A stretch of 64,000 bases of DNA from Brachionus koreanus (lineage: Eukaryota; Rotifera; Eurotatoria; Ploima; Brachionidae): contig PJRA01000263.1 in assembly GCA_016987375.1 (NCBI GenBank), positions 3,270,200 to 3,334,199 on the forward strand, written 5' to 3'. Positions within the stretch are counted from its first letter, which is position 1, and the number at the start of each line of letters is the position of its first letter. Below are positions 1 through 11,200 of the stretch, piece after piece. The notes beneath the pieces are model-generated. The model saw only the letters and a list, made by a program, of their open reading frames with translations. It was not told where the DNA came from and ran no database searches. A program made the position numbers and the translations under genes.

Positions 1-822
1 TTTTGCAGAACGGTTTTTAGATCCTTAGAAAAAAAGCTATTTTAATTTTAAATTTTTGTTTTTGTTTTTTGTTCCAAAATTCACAATGCCTATATTCGCT
101 AGGAAAATATTAACTATGAATATAAATAAGTTATTAATTAACAATTATATGTTATATGATTACCTGATTTCTTTGCTCAGATCGAAAAAGCTAAATCAAA
201 TTTCTATAGATCATAGAAGCTTCAAAATTTTTTTCTTTAGAAAAAAATTTGACTTAATTGATTATTCAATAATTTGTTGATATAAAATAATACTAAATTA
301 GGTATGTTCTTACCAGAAATTTTATTCTAATTTTTTTTTGAGGTACACTTTCATTTTGAGAGATATCGATTTTTAAACTTAAAATTATGATGCGACTAGG
401 AAACTCAGTTTCACTCACTTCAAGTTTTCAAGTTTTATTTTTAAAACCATGGAAATTTTTAAAAATTAATATTAAAAAAAATAATTTAATTTTATATAAC
501 TTTAAAAGAAAAGCAGAAATTTTACAACAACATATGAGTAAATTCTTCAAATCCAAAATTCTTGGTCCATTAATTTTAAATCATTATTTCTTTTCAACGA
601 ACAATTATAGTTCTATTTTTTGAAAACTTTTTTAAGTATGTAATAGAATTTTATAAATAAGAGCAAAAAAAACGAATAAACATCTTTGAAATGTATACCA
701 TGTGTTGAGAGATAACTACTTTAAAAAAAAAATTATTTGTTAGTGAAGCTTCAATTTATTTAATTTTTTTTTAGAAAAATTATTTTCATTGAATATTTGA
801 TTAAAAACTCCAAGAGATTTAA
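1..822. other. AT-rich non-coding stretch
   Basis: Two short open frames (about 75 codons each, near 56-280 and 387-623) exist. They are dominated by Lys, Asn, Phe and Ile, as expected from random AT-rich DNA, and I recognise no domain in either. I see no gene here. The right edge meets the tail of a reversed LINE fragment. Confidence 0.6.
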
Positions 823-1330
823 TTAAGTAGTTATGGTAGTACTAAAAAATACTGCGACCCAAGAAAGGGTTAACCTTAATAAGCTATAGCAGTAAATAAT
901 TCCATTTAATCTATTTATCCAGTCTGCTTTAAAAATACTTTTTGTTTTAGAATTAACTATTTCTTCAGAAGGGCTATTCCAAATTTTAACCACATGATTT
1001 GTCAAAAAATGATAACGATGCATGCAATTTTTGATATCTTCTCTTACCATGCATTTTTTCTCAAACTGTTTACTTGATTGGGAGGAAAGCTCATTTCATT
1101 AATAAGTTGAACACATTAATAGCCATTTATGATCTTATAGATCTGAGTTAAATCACCCTTCGTTGTTCTTACTTTGAGGTCAGTTAGCTCTAGCAACTCA
1201 AGTATTTTGTCACACTCGTAATTACGAAGGAAAGGAATGATTTTTGTTGCTCGTCTCTGAACTTTTTCAAGTTAACAGTCTTTTTTTTTAAATATGAGCC
1301 CCAAAGTAAAGTTATAGTCGTATTTAAAAA
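823..1330 (-). pseudogene. Decayed LINE reverse transcriptase C-terminus
   Basis: Read on the minus strand, this stretch encodes broken pieces of the C-terminal part of a non-LTR retrotransposon ORF2. About 1150-1275 reads as a 'LEKVQRRATKII' type segment followed by '..RTTKGDLTQIYKIING'. About 870-1050 reads as 'FLTNHVVKIWNSPSEEIVNS'. These are the usual end-of-ORF2 signatures of CR1/L2/Jockey-type elements. The two parts are in different frames with stops between them, so the copy is dead and 5'-truncated. The 3' end near 810-835 carries a small hairpin and ACT/ACC-like triplets, similar to the other LINE tails in this window. Confidence 0.8.
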
Positions 1331-2464
1331 AAATTGAGATTCGATATTTTTATCAAAATTAAATGGAAATATTTAAGCTTATTTGTTTGATTGAAAGCTT
1401 TTTAAATAAATTTTAATAAGTACTACTTATCCTTTTTTGTTTTGAATGTTGAAAAAAAGTAATGAAAATATTTTGATTTTACAAAAATTAAGTTTTACGA
1501 ATGAAAGTTAAAATATTGAAAAATTATTGCTTAATTGATTATTTTTTAATGTGTTAAAAGCATTATGAGGATAAAAATTTTCATTTTTATTAAATTTAAA
1601 CTATTTTGATGGCAAAATTTGGCTTTCGACAAATTTTCTTTAAAGCTATTTTATTTTAAGTTGATTTTTTGAATTTTTGATTTTGAAAGTAATAGTCAAA
1701 ATTGCAGCTAAATGACCTAAGAATACATTTTTCTCGTGATTCATGATCGTTTCTAGCATATTTTAAAATCCCATTAGATTTAAATTGGTGTATTTGAATA
1801 AAGCTTAAAAATTATGAGTTAAGCAAAAATTTTTGTCTAAATTTTTTTTTTCGAATAAAGTTCTAATTACGTAATTTTTAAATGGGATAAAAACTCAAGA
1901 TGATCTTTTGACAATATGTTAAAAAAAGATTTTAAAAAGATCATTCTGTTCTACCAGCAAAATAGAACATAATTGCAGACATTGTCATCAGCTATATTCA
2001 TCAACTAATTATAAATGTACATAAAATTATTTGAAAATTTTGTGCCTAACCATACTATGGGGACAAAATATTTTTTTTGTCAGCGTCTAGCATCACATGT
2101 TTATATTATCTGCTCGTTTATCTTTTGTTTTTAAGCAGTCAGCTTAGCTACCAATTTAAATTGACTGTAAGACTTTTAATGCTAATTATTCTCACATAAT
2201 ATATTCGCTAATTAGCAATTCAAAAGTTGAGTAAGAAACAGTGTAGAAAATGAGAGAAAGAATTGCTTTTCTCTAGCATTGTTCAATTGCGCAACTTAAT
2301 TTTATTTTAAAATTATGAAATAAAAATAAAAAAGAAGATCATTTGATTTATTTCGAGAATTTTTTATTTTAAATGATGATTCTTGTTAAAATTTCTAAAC
2401 TTTTGCGCCATTCTTTTGCATTTATCCTAATGCGAAGCGTTTTAATTTATATATTTTTTATTTA
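1331..2464. other. Intergenic, upstream of Rab7
   Basis: AT-rich DNA with no coding signal that I can support. It should hold the promoter of the Rab7 gene, but I recognise no core promoter motif. Confidence 0.5.
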
Positions 2465-2465
2465 G
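2465..2465 (+). promoter_or_regulatory. 3' splice acceptor in Rab7 5' leader
   Basis: A pyrimidine-rich run ending in TTTAG lies 35 nt before the Rab7 start codon. It is either the end of a 5'-UTR intron or a trans-splice acceptor for a spliced leader. A similar TTTAG sits 31 nt before the NAA50 start (ending at 5919) and another lies shortly before the INPP5A start. Confidence 0.4.
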
Positions 2466-2500
2466 AAAATTTAAAAGAAAAAGCACATAATCAGACAAAC

Positions 2501-3181
2501 ATGGCTTCAAGAAAAAAAGTCCTCTTAAAAGTAATTATCCTAGGAGACAGCGGGTATGATTAGAAATAATGAACTTAATCCGATTCGGAACTAAATGTAA
2601 TCTATTTAAGTGTCGGTAAGACATCACTAATGAATCAGTATGTGAACAAAAAATTTAATAACCAGTACAAAGCGACAATCGGAGCAGATTTTTTGACCAA
2701 AGAAGTGATGATCGATGATCGCCTAGTGACCATGCAAATTTGGGACACGGCCGGCCAGGAACGATTCCAAAGCTTGGGCGTCGCTTTCTATAGAGGAGCT
2801 GACTGTTGCGTTCTAGTCTACGATGTCACCTCGCCGAGTTCGTTCAAAAATTTGGAGAGTTGGCGCGACGAGTTTTTGATTCAGGCATCGCCAAGAGATC
2901 CGGAAAATTTTCCTTTCGTAGTCATTGGTAACAAAGTTGACTTGGCAGATAGCCGAACTGTGACCGCCAAAAAAGCACAACAGTGGTGTTCGGAAAAAAA
3001 TAATGTTCCATATTTTGAGACTAGCGCAAAAGAGGCTCTAAATGTTGAAAATGCATTTCAAACCATTGCCAAGAATGCTCTCGCTCGTGAGAAAGAACAG
3101 GACACTTATGAGGATGTACCGTCGATTGTAAATGTTGGCAATGATCAAAACCGACCACAATCGTCATCTTGCAACTGTTAG
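2501..3181 (+). CDS. RAB7: Small GTPase Rab7
   Basis: Rab7 is the late-endosome and lysosome GTPase; it recruits tethers and motors for endosome maturation, lysosome fusion and autophagy. The gene has two exons, 2501-2553 and 2611-3181, joined across a 57-bp GT..AG intron that interrupts the P-loop. The spliced product is 207 aa, the same length as human Rab7A. Visible motifs are the P-loop GDSGVGKT, switch I with YKATIGADF, the switch II region WDTAGQERF, the NKVD guanine-specificity motif and ETSAKEA. The C-terminal Cys-Asn-Cys is a double geranylgeranylation signal. The Rab7-typical stretch [18 protein letters not shown] is intact. The start gives the conserved [19 protein letters not shown]-terminus. 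Codon use is more GC-rich than in its neighbours, as expected for a highly expressed gene. Confidence 0.97.
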
Positions 3182-3232
3182 CCAACTAAAAACAACATTT
3201 TTCCTATTTACTTTGTTCGATTTTTTAAAAAA

Positions 3233-3238
3233 AATAAA
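3233..3238 (+). terminator. Polyadenylation signal of Rab7
   Basis: A canonical AATAAA lies about 50 nt after the Rab7 stop codon. In such AT-rich DNA the hexamer is common by chance, so position is the main argument. Confidence 0.5.
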
Positions 3239-4253
3239 GAAAGAATTTACATTTTTTTATATTTGGTTATATTCAGTTTTACGCTGACCCTTTTATGATT
3301 TTTAAGTTTATTAATTATTATATGATTGAAATTTTTTAATAAATTAAAAATGTCAGAAAATTTATTGGAAACTTTCTTAGAATATTTTTTTTTATTCAGA
3401 TATCATTTAATGCATTTAATTAAAGATCGGTCAGCGAAATTATTTAATTATTTATTCATAAGCAAGAATCATTATCAAAAAAAAGTCTAAATAAAATAGA
3501 TGTACAAAAGAGTTCTTTTTTTGATTTAATTTTTTTTTATTACATTAAAAAATTAAAAAGTCCATAAAAATTAAAATATTGGTTTTTAATTAATTAAATT
3601 AAACACATTAAATTGTATTCAAATTTTTTTTCCTTAAATGAGATTTTATTAAATCTAAAAATAATCAAAATTTAAAAATTTTGAAAAATATGTAAAATAA
3701 TCAGATTTAGCTTTCGTAATGATATTTATTCCAATAAGTTTTAAAAAAATTATATTTATGTATTTAATGGTGTTAATCCAAAATTCATGGATATCGATTT
3801 TTTTAATAAAAAAATTAGAAACAGCTTGATTTCTAAGTGTTTAAATTTATCTTTACATTATTTTTTATACTTGGAAAAATATTTGAAATATTTTTAGGTC
3901 ACATCATGTTAATTAAATTCTAAAATTTTAATTTAAGGCATGTGAATATTTTATAAATTTTAGTGTTCAAAATTGGAATAATTTTAGTTTATTTTTATAA
4001 AAATTACTATCTCTATGATACTTGAAATGAAGAGAAATAGACTATTAATTGAATCAGCTTATTTTTGACATTTTTTAAAGTCAAATAGTAAAAACCAAAT
4101 ACCATCTACTTGGTAAATTAAAAAAATTGAAGATTATTTATTTTTTTTTATTACCGTATTGCCTTGTGCGAAATTGCAGCCTCATAATTCAAAATACGAC
4201 TTTGAAGCATTCATCAACCATCATCTCCATTAAATACTATCTCCCCAATATTC
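3239..4253. other. Intergenic, no gene seen
   Basis: Extremely AT-rich DNA with homopolymer runs. No reading frame, RNA gene or repeat is recognisable before the TTAA element that starts at 4254. Confidence 0.5.
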
Positions 4254-4450
4254 TTAACACTAGAAAGCCCGGCAGATTATTAATAAAGATTTCAAATTTA
4301 GTTATGAAGACTCTTAAATAATTTTCCTGAAAATTAATTAAGATAATTTAAAAAAAAAGATTAATTTTAAAAGCTTTTTACATCAAAAAATATTCAAGTT
4401 TCAATTTTTTAAAAAGGGATTTAAAAACTTCTTGAGTTTTCAAGTGTTAA
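4254..4450 (-). mobile_element. TTAA-flanked MITE, copy 1
   Basis: A short non-autonomous element bounded by TTAA at 4254-4257 and 4447-4450. The left end begins TTAACACTAGAAAGCCCGGC and the right end is a decayed reverse complement of the other terminus (CTTGAGTTTTCAAGTGTTAA). The TTAA target site and the CACTAGAAAG-like terminus resemble piggyBac-type elements; that family call is inference. Two more copies lie at 23432-23652 and 46278-46502. It is inverted relative to those two. Confidence 0.7.
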
Positions 4451-4989
4451 CTTAAGGTGCTTGCGCCAAAGTCGATTGAAACTTTGATTGATCTTTTGGT
4501 ATGCTAATAGTATTTTAATAAACCATAATGAACCAGTTCTATCTTAGGTATTCCAGTTTTTCTCAAACATAAAATATACCATTAAAATCAAATAAACAGT
4601 CTTCAGTAGTAATTCATAGTCAAAATAATTCATTTTCATTGCCTCAATTTTGTAAATTAACTATTGTTGGCCAAAATTCTCATAAAAATCAACCAAAGTG
4701 TCAATCAGGCCAAATAGAAACAAGTATAGGTTCAAAAAACAAAAAAATTAAAAATTTTTTTTTGCAATAGTTTATTTATTAATAATGGCGAGCTATAAAA
4801 CGAATTTTAGTGTTTTTAAATTTTCTTTTCTACTCAGTTTGTAGTGCAGCATCAAATGTATAATTGAAAAAATTTTTTTTAATTTTTCTACAGAAACTAA
4901 ATTGGATATGATGCATTTAATTAAAAAAATTGGCTTTAAACGCACTCCAAAATTAGAAACACAACTTTGGCGCAGGTGCCTTAAGTTAA
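4447..4989. mobile_element. 535-bp TTAA-flanked element with 24-bp inverted repeats
   Basis: The terminal inverted repeats are 4451-4474 (begins CTTAAGGTGCTTGCGCCAAA) and 4962-4985 (ends TTTGGCGCAGGTGCCTTAAG). They match in about 20 of 24 positions, and all mismatches are transitions. TTAA flanks both sides (4447-4450 and 4986-4989). The interior has no open frame, so this is a non-autonomous DNA transposon. The left TTAA is shared with the neighbouring MITE, so one element probably inserted at the edge of the other. Confidence 0.65.
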
Positions 4990-5950
4990 GAAACTGTATT
5001 TATTGCGTGCGTCAAAGCCGTGTTTTGGATTTTTAGGCTGAAGGAAGAACAAGAGAATACGGTAATAAAATAAAAAGGAGTAAAATTTTTAAAATAAATT
5101 TTATTATTAACTAGTTCTCCAACTGAAATAAAAATTTTATTCATGAGATTTTGGTTTAAAGAAATGACTTTCTAACTCTCTTATTTGGATTGATTAAATA
5201 TATTTTAAGATGTTACTAAAATTAATAGTTAGTATACTGTATTAAATATTTGATGAAAAATTTTATAGTTTTTTAAAAATAAATTATTTTTTCTTTAGAA
5301 AATTTCCAGAAGTATCATACAGTTACTTAAATTTACTAGAAATAAAGCAATCAATAATCATTTAAGAAATTTATTTATTTTTTTAATAGATAAAAAATTC
5401 AACAATTTGTTAATAAACCAAAGAGAAAAAAAACACTAAAAATTAATTTGATTTAGCCGAAAGGAATCTATTTTCTTGATCAATTTAATTAATACAAATA
5501 GAATAATAATAATAATAGTTTATATTTTACGGTAAAGTTTAGTTAAACTAAATTGACAAAGCAGGAAGACTAACGTAGTCCCGCTATAGTAGACTTTTCA
5601 TTTTTTTGAAAAAAGATTATTATAATTTCTTCCAGCTGATTTATTCTCCGTTAGGTATACATGAATCAAAGATGGAATGAAATTTGTAAAAATTTGATTT
5701 TTAAATTCAGTATTTCCAACTAAAAGCCTTTAAATTAATAAATTTCTAAATTGATAAGCTGCTTGAAAATTACGATTTAAATATAGAAAGAAAACAAGAA
5801 AAAGTTTAAAATAATTAAGCACAAATTTTTAAGCATGCAAAAAAATGTTTAAAATATCAAATTAAATGAATGCAAGAGAAAAATCTCATTTAGTTTCCAA
5901 TTTTTAAATTAGTATTTAGAATTTTAATATAAAAAAAATTTAATCGAAAA
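4990..5950. other. Intergenic, upstream of NAA50
   Basis: No coding signal. A short, slightly GC-richer patch just right of the inverted repeat (about 4990-5060) may be more transposon debris. A TTTAG acceptor-like site ends at 5919, 31 nt before the NAA50 start. Confidence 0.45.
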
Positions 5951-6588
5951 ATGTTATCAATTGAACTCGGCGATATCACTGTTCATAACATTAAGCAACT
6001 AAAAAAAATAAATCAAGTTGTATTTCCAGTTTCATACAATGACAAGTTTTACAAAGATGTTCTTGAGTTAGGCCCGTTAGCTAAACTAGGTACAAAAAAT
6101 ACAAACTTTCTTGAAATTATATTTTCAATGTTTAAAAATAGCTTATTTTAATGATATCGTTGTCGGTGGTGTGTGTTGCCGCATAGATTTAACCGAAAAT
6201 AAACGAAGACTTTATATAATGACACTTGGTTGCCTATCGGCTTACCGAAAGTATGGAGTAGGTATGCTTCAGATTATGAGCCTTAATTAATAGTCAATTT
6301 ACTATATCACGAATTAGGAAAACTAATGCTCAACCACGTTTTAGATTACTGTGAAAAAGATGGAAACTTTGAAAGTGTTTATTTGTGAGTTTTAATTTCA
6401 AAAATAATTTAGATCAGAAATTTTTACTTTTTAAATGATAATCAAGACATGTTCAAGTGAATAATGATGGTGCAATTGATTTTTATAAAAAATTTGGTTT
6501 TGAAATTGTTGAAAAAAAAGAGCAATATTACAAACGTATCGAGCCAGCTGACGCTTATGTTCTTAAAAAATCATTCGATAAAAAATAA
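5951..6588 (+). CDS. NAA50: N-alpha-acetyltransferase 50 (NatE catalytic subunit)
   Basis: NAA50 acetylates N-terminal Met of nascent proteins and associates with NatA at the ribosome; in flies the orthologue San is needed for sister-chromatid cohesion. Four exons can be read: 5951-6089, 6142-6261, 6318-6384 and 6447-6588, with introns of 52, 56 and 62 bp and exact phase agreement. The spliced protein is about 155 aa (human 169 aa). It contains the substrate-binding VFPVSYNDKFYKDVLE loop, the GNAT beta-4 strand RRLYIMTLGCLSAYRK, an acetyl-CoA loop beginning RKYGVGK, and the terminal FYKKFGFEIVE and YYKRIEPADAYVL. The acetyl-CoA loop is slightly altered (R-K-Y-G-V-G-K instead of R-R-L-G-I-G-T). 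An AATAAA overlaps the stop codon. Confidence 0.93.
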
Positions 6589-8238
6589 ACCAAAAATAGA
6601 TAAATAATTTCTTTTAATAATTAGATCTTTTTAAAAGTGATATAATTTTATTAAATGAAAGATCTATTACAAGGATATACTCTTAATTTTTTTTCAATTA
6701 TCCTAAAAATCCGGTTTTAAAAATAAATTATAAAACAAGAAATATTCGATTATTAAAAATTTAAAAAATGAGTGAGGAAATTGAAATAAAAATTGTTTTT
6801 AAAATATTAGGTTCAGGTGTCCATTAGTTTTTAAAAATTATTTCTTAACTAAAAAATTGAATCAAATTTTTTCAGAAGGATTTGAAAAACTATAAATTCG
6901 CTCCTTCAATAAGAAACTTTAGAAAAAAAAGTTTTTGTTTTAAAATATTAACAAGACTCACAAAATTCATAAAATCGATGATTCAATATGTGATCAAAAA
7001 AATATAAAAAAAAATCTGATTAATATTCATATTTTTATGATCCTGAGGCTACATATGACTCCATAGCTAAATTATGAAATTTTTTGATTTTTCTTTTTTA
7101 AATTTTAATTTTTTTGTTGAAAAACAATGAGCAAATATATTTCATTTGCAAAGAAAATTGATGAAACTATATCTATGTTAAATTTTTGATTAAAGTGAAG
7201 AAGAATTCAATCAACTGTATTAGACCGTCAACTCAGCAGCCCAAGATCCAATGACAGTCAAAATGACTCTGAGCGGAATTTTAAACAAAAAAAAAAGAGC
7301 TAAATCACCATGAAAAACAACTTTCTTAGTATTGATGGGTCTTTTTCTTTGCTTCAAAAGCATTCACATGCAAATTTCTTTACAACCAAATTTAAAGTAT
7401 TTCTGTTCTTTTTTAATTAAGCCAATCTTAGTTTTAATTTTTATTTTTAAACTTAGAAATAAAGTCTGAGTCAAAAAGGATACATTTTTCATTACGTAAA
7501 TGCTCGATTTTTAAGACAGGTCATTTTATGGCATAACGCACAATAATGACATGTTCTTTTATAAAGGACAATAATTTAATTTATGTTTTTTTCTTAAATT
7601 ACAATAATTTAATTTGTCTTAATTTTATTTCTGACATAGCTTAAAAAACGAATATTTGATTCCATTCAAAAGCTATCTAAAAAAAATTTAATATTCTTTA
7701 ATTTTTAAAAGTTTTTTGTTCTAAAAAAAATTGATTGATTCATATAGCTTTTCTGTCTTTGATACCAATATGTCCTGAAAATAATTGGTCTTTCTCAATA
7801 CCTGAATGTGGAATCATTAGAATTACAGAAAGATCGCTTGATGGAATTAAATGAACATATATTAAGTCAACAAATATAAATCTAAACAAATGAAAAGCCA
7901 TTCCTTAACTTAAAAAGATGATTTCTGAATTTAATGGAAGTACAAAAGAAGTCTTATATTAAGTATCTTTAGTTCAGATACTACTATTAGTTATAAAAAA
8001 TAAGTGTTTTCGAGTAATAAAATGAAAAAGTTGTGTACCATTAGTTACCGCCACTCGACCGCCAAAACTTGGTCTTGGCCGTATCAAATAAAATTTAAAA
8101 TCCAACATTAGCTTAGATTCATTATCCACTGAAAATTATAATTATTTATCAATTATAAGTTTTAGCTTAAAAATTTAAAAAAATAAATTTATTAACAATA
8201 ACGAATAAATAATTATTTAATAAGATAATAAATAGATT
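6589..8238. other. Intergenic between convergent NAA50 and Slo2 genes
   Basis: About 1.6 kb of AT-rich DNA with no supported gene. It holds the 3' flanks of two convergent genes. A slightly GC-richer island near 8035-8090 (three GCC/GCG-type clusters) is unexplained. Confidence 0.5.
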
Positions 8239-11200
8239 TTATTGTTCATTATTAGCTGAGGCCAATTTGGAAACCATTTTTCCATTTTTTTCTAAATTTG
8301 CTATTAAATTTTTTGTGTTTAAGCGATCAATTAATTTTAGTTCATCTAATTCCAAAATCGTCTGATGTGGACTATAGCCACTATTGTTTGTGTACCTTGA
8401 ACCTTTTTTATTATTCACATTACTGCGATACAAGTTATCAAGTGAGAATCTTTTTTGCTTCTGATCCGTATTAGTACGAGAATCTTCCCAGGGTTCATTT
8501 ATTGAATGCATAGATGTTGGTAAAGAAAATGATTCCAACAAGTCGATTGATTCATTTGGATTTTCCTCATCAATATCATATAAATTATGTGATTGAATCG
8601 ATATTTGACCAGGAGGTTTTGTCGAATCTGGATTTGAGTTGTTAATTGATGAATTAGATGAACCCGGTTTTAACAGGTAAACTATGTCTCCTGGTCTTAA
8701 AAAAACATCACAATTCGGATTTATCATTACATAAGAAAATTTTTCCGATTGATCCTCAAAATTTGCATATTTATCCGAATCGATTCCGAGTTTATTCATT
8801 TTCAATAGAATCATTTGCTGAATATCCTGCTTTGACTATGAATAAAAATTTCAATTTTAAAATTATTAAATTTTTAAAATTTATATTACAGAAACTCGGC
8901 TACACTTTGAATTTTGACTTTGAGTTCGGTATATACCTATAGGTATCTCGCCAGTGGAAGTTATCAATTTTTTATACAAGTTACCATAGGTTTTTAGCCA
9001 CATGTCTTCATCAGTTAATGGAATTGAAGTTAAATTTCCTGAGCCTTAAAAAAAAATTTTTTTTTTGAATTGAAAAAATTTTTAGAAAAAATACCAGGTG
9101 TCTGACTGATACCAATAAGTAACCTCAATAGTTCTATTAGATATGGTTTGCCAAATGTTTGATAGAGTAATGTATCAATCATTGACGCACTAAAGACATT
9201 TCCAGAAGCAAATGGTAGTCTAAACATATAGGTCATATTTGAAGATGTGTCTTTAATTGTCTGAAAATTAAAAAACGCTAAAATTTATTTTTAAAAAAAA
9301 TTCTTTTTTATGACAAATTAAAAAAATCAAAAAATTTAAATCTGATAAAATTAATTCAGAATTGAAATAAGCTAAAAATTGTTCTTAAAAAAATTTTTGC
9401 CATATGCATTTAATACAAAAAAATGAAAGGCAATTTTTTTATGAAGCAAAGAATATTTTTGAAATTTTCAACTATTATTTATTATTTATTCAATGAACGC
9501 CTTGTAGGCGATGTAAAAAGAAATTAAAAAAATTAGAAAAAAAAAAAAAAGAAAATTAGAAATTTTTTTACTCACAACTTGCGAATTTTTGAATTTAACA
9601 ATTAAATTTTTTTTAAAAAGCCTCTGCTCTAGAAAAATTTCCTCTCAATTCGATCTAAACGAAGAAGAAATGACTTACGAAGATGTTTAATTTTTTAGTC
9701 AAAATTTTTAAATATAGACCTTTGATCTGGATTAAAAAAATCTTACTTCTTTAGCTCTAAACTTCATAAATCTAATGTTTGAGGCTTTGGTAAGCTCAGC
9801 AACAACCTTAATTTTCGGAAAAAGACGATATAAATTTTGAACAGAAACTATATTGGAACAGTCTGTCAAAGAATCATCATTGATGTGAGTATTTTTCTCT
9901 GGTGAAACCACAACTACCGTATCTGAGTCCATAATACCTGCTTTCAATATTGTACTGATATTATTTATACTTCCTTGCATCCAATATACCAAAGGAAAAC
10001 AGCTAATTGATTCTAGAAATTCGACGGTTGGACTTTAAATAAATAATTTATAAGAAAATAATTTTTTTCAAAAATTTTATATTATACGGATTTTCTAATA
10101 GTAAAACAATTGGTCTTAAAAACATAAGAGATCTAACTTGAGCACGTAATGGTAGAATAAAATTAAATAATCCATTAGTAGCATACTCTGCTACCACCAA
10201 AATTGATCTATTTTTCCATTTGTAATCAGATGCTTGGATATAAGTCTTGTGAACACATTGTCTATTTAATTCTAGACAGCAAAGATGACTTGGATATTTA
10301 AGCAATTTGCACAATGTTGGATTACATCCAATGTAAAGAGGATTCGGTGGTTTACCAATAATTAAACTGTTATTAAATTTAAATTTAATTTAATAAAATA
10401 AAAATAATTAGAAATAAATAATTGTTAATTTTACTCTATATTTTTTGATTCCTGTTCTTCTATTTGAGGTGATGATAAAGTCGAAGGTTTTGTATCGAAA
10501 GATTGCTCGGCATTTGATTGATACTCTGGTGCGTCCAAAAACTCTTCTGCATGAACTTCTAAAACCTGATAAAATTAGTTAATATAATTTTATGACTAAA
10601 GTCAGATTAAATAAGTAACATTAAATAGTTCATCAGAATTTTCTTCATTTGATTTTTCATTTGCTTTTCTTCTCATAGTCAGATCTGGACCAGAAACTAA
10701 AAGAGTTTGGCATAAGTCTTCAACAGCAACTTTTTAAGATAAACACTTTTAAAAACAATATAAACAAAGACAATTTTTAAACTAAAACTAAGAAGTTTTA
10801 GAATAAAATGCTCTCAATAAGGAAGGCTAACAATAAAGGAAAATATGAGAACATTTATGTGATACCAAGCAATTTACATAATTTGACTCGTGCTGCTTTC
10901 CAATTGTAATTTTCTTCTTTGACAAGACTTATATAAAAACAAGTATCATGAGGTTCGATTTCGTAATTTGGACCAGGATTGAGTAAAATATTTTTGTTAA
11001 TAAAATTATTGCTGTGTAAATTATTGTTTGCTTGCTTATTATGGTCATCATGCTTTAAAATATTCGAGCTCAAATGCTGTTTTGATGAGGCTTCTGAAAT
11101 CCTTGGTCTCGCTTTGGCAACTCCGATCAAACAAACATTGTATCTGAAAATATAAAATTAAATTCATGTAAAGAAAAAAATTATTCATTTATTTTTAATT

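Noticed and set aside
56..623. Two open frames of 74 and 78 codons
   Set aside because: Dominated by Lys, Asn, Ile and Phe codons expected from AT-rich noise, with no domain and no splice partners.
4127..4321. 64-codon plus-strand frame
   Set aside because: It runs through the end of a TTAA MITE (from 4254), so it is an accidental frame in repeat DNA.
8658..8942. 94-codon plus-strand frame
   Set aside because: Antisense shadow of Slo2 coding exons.
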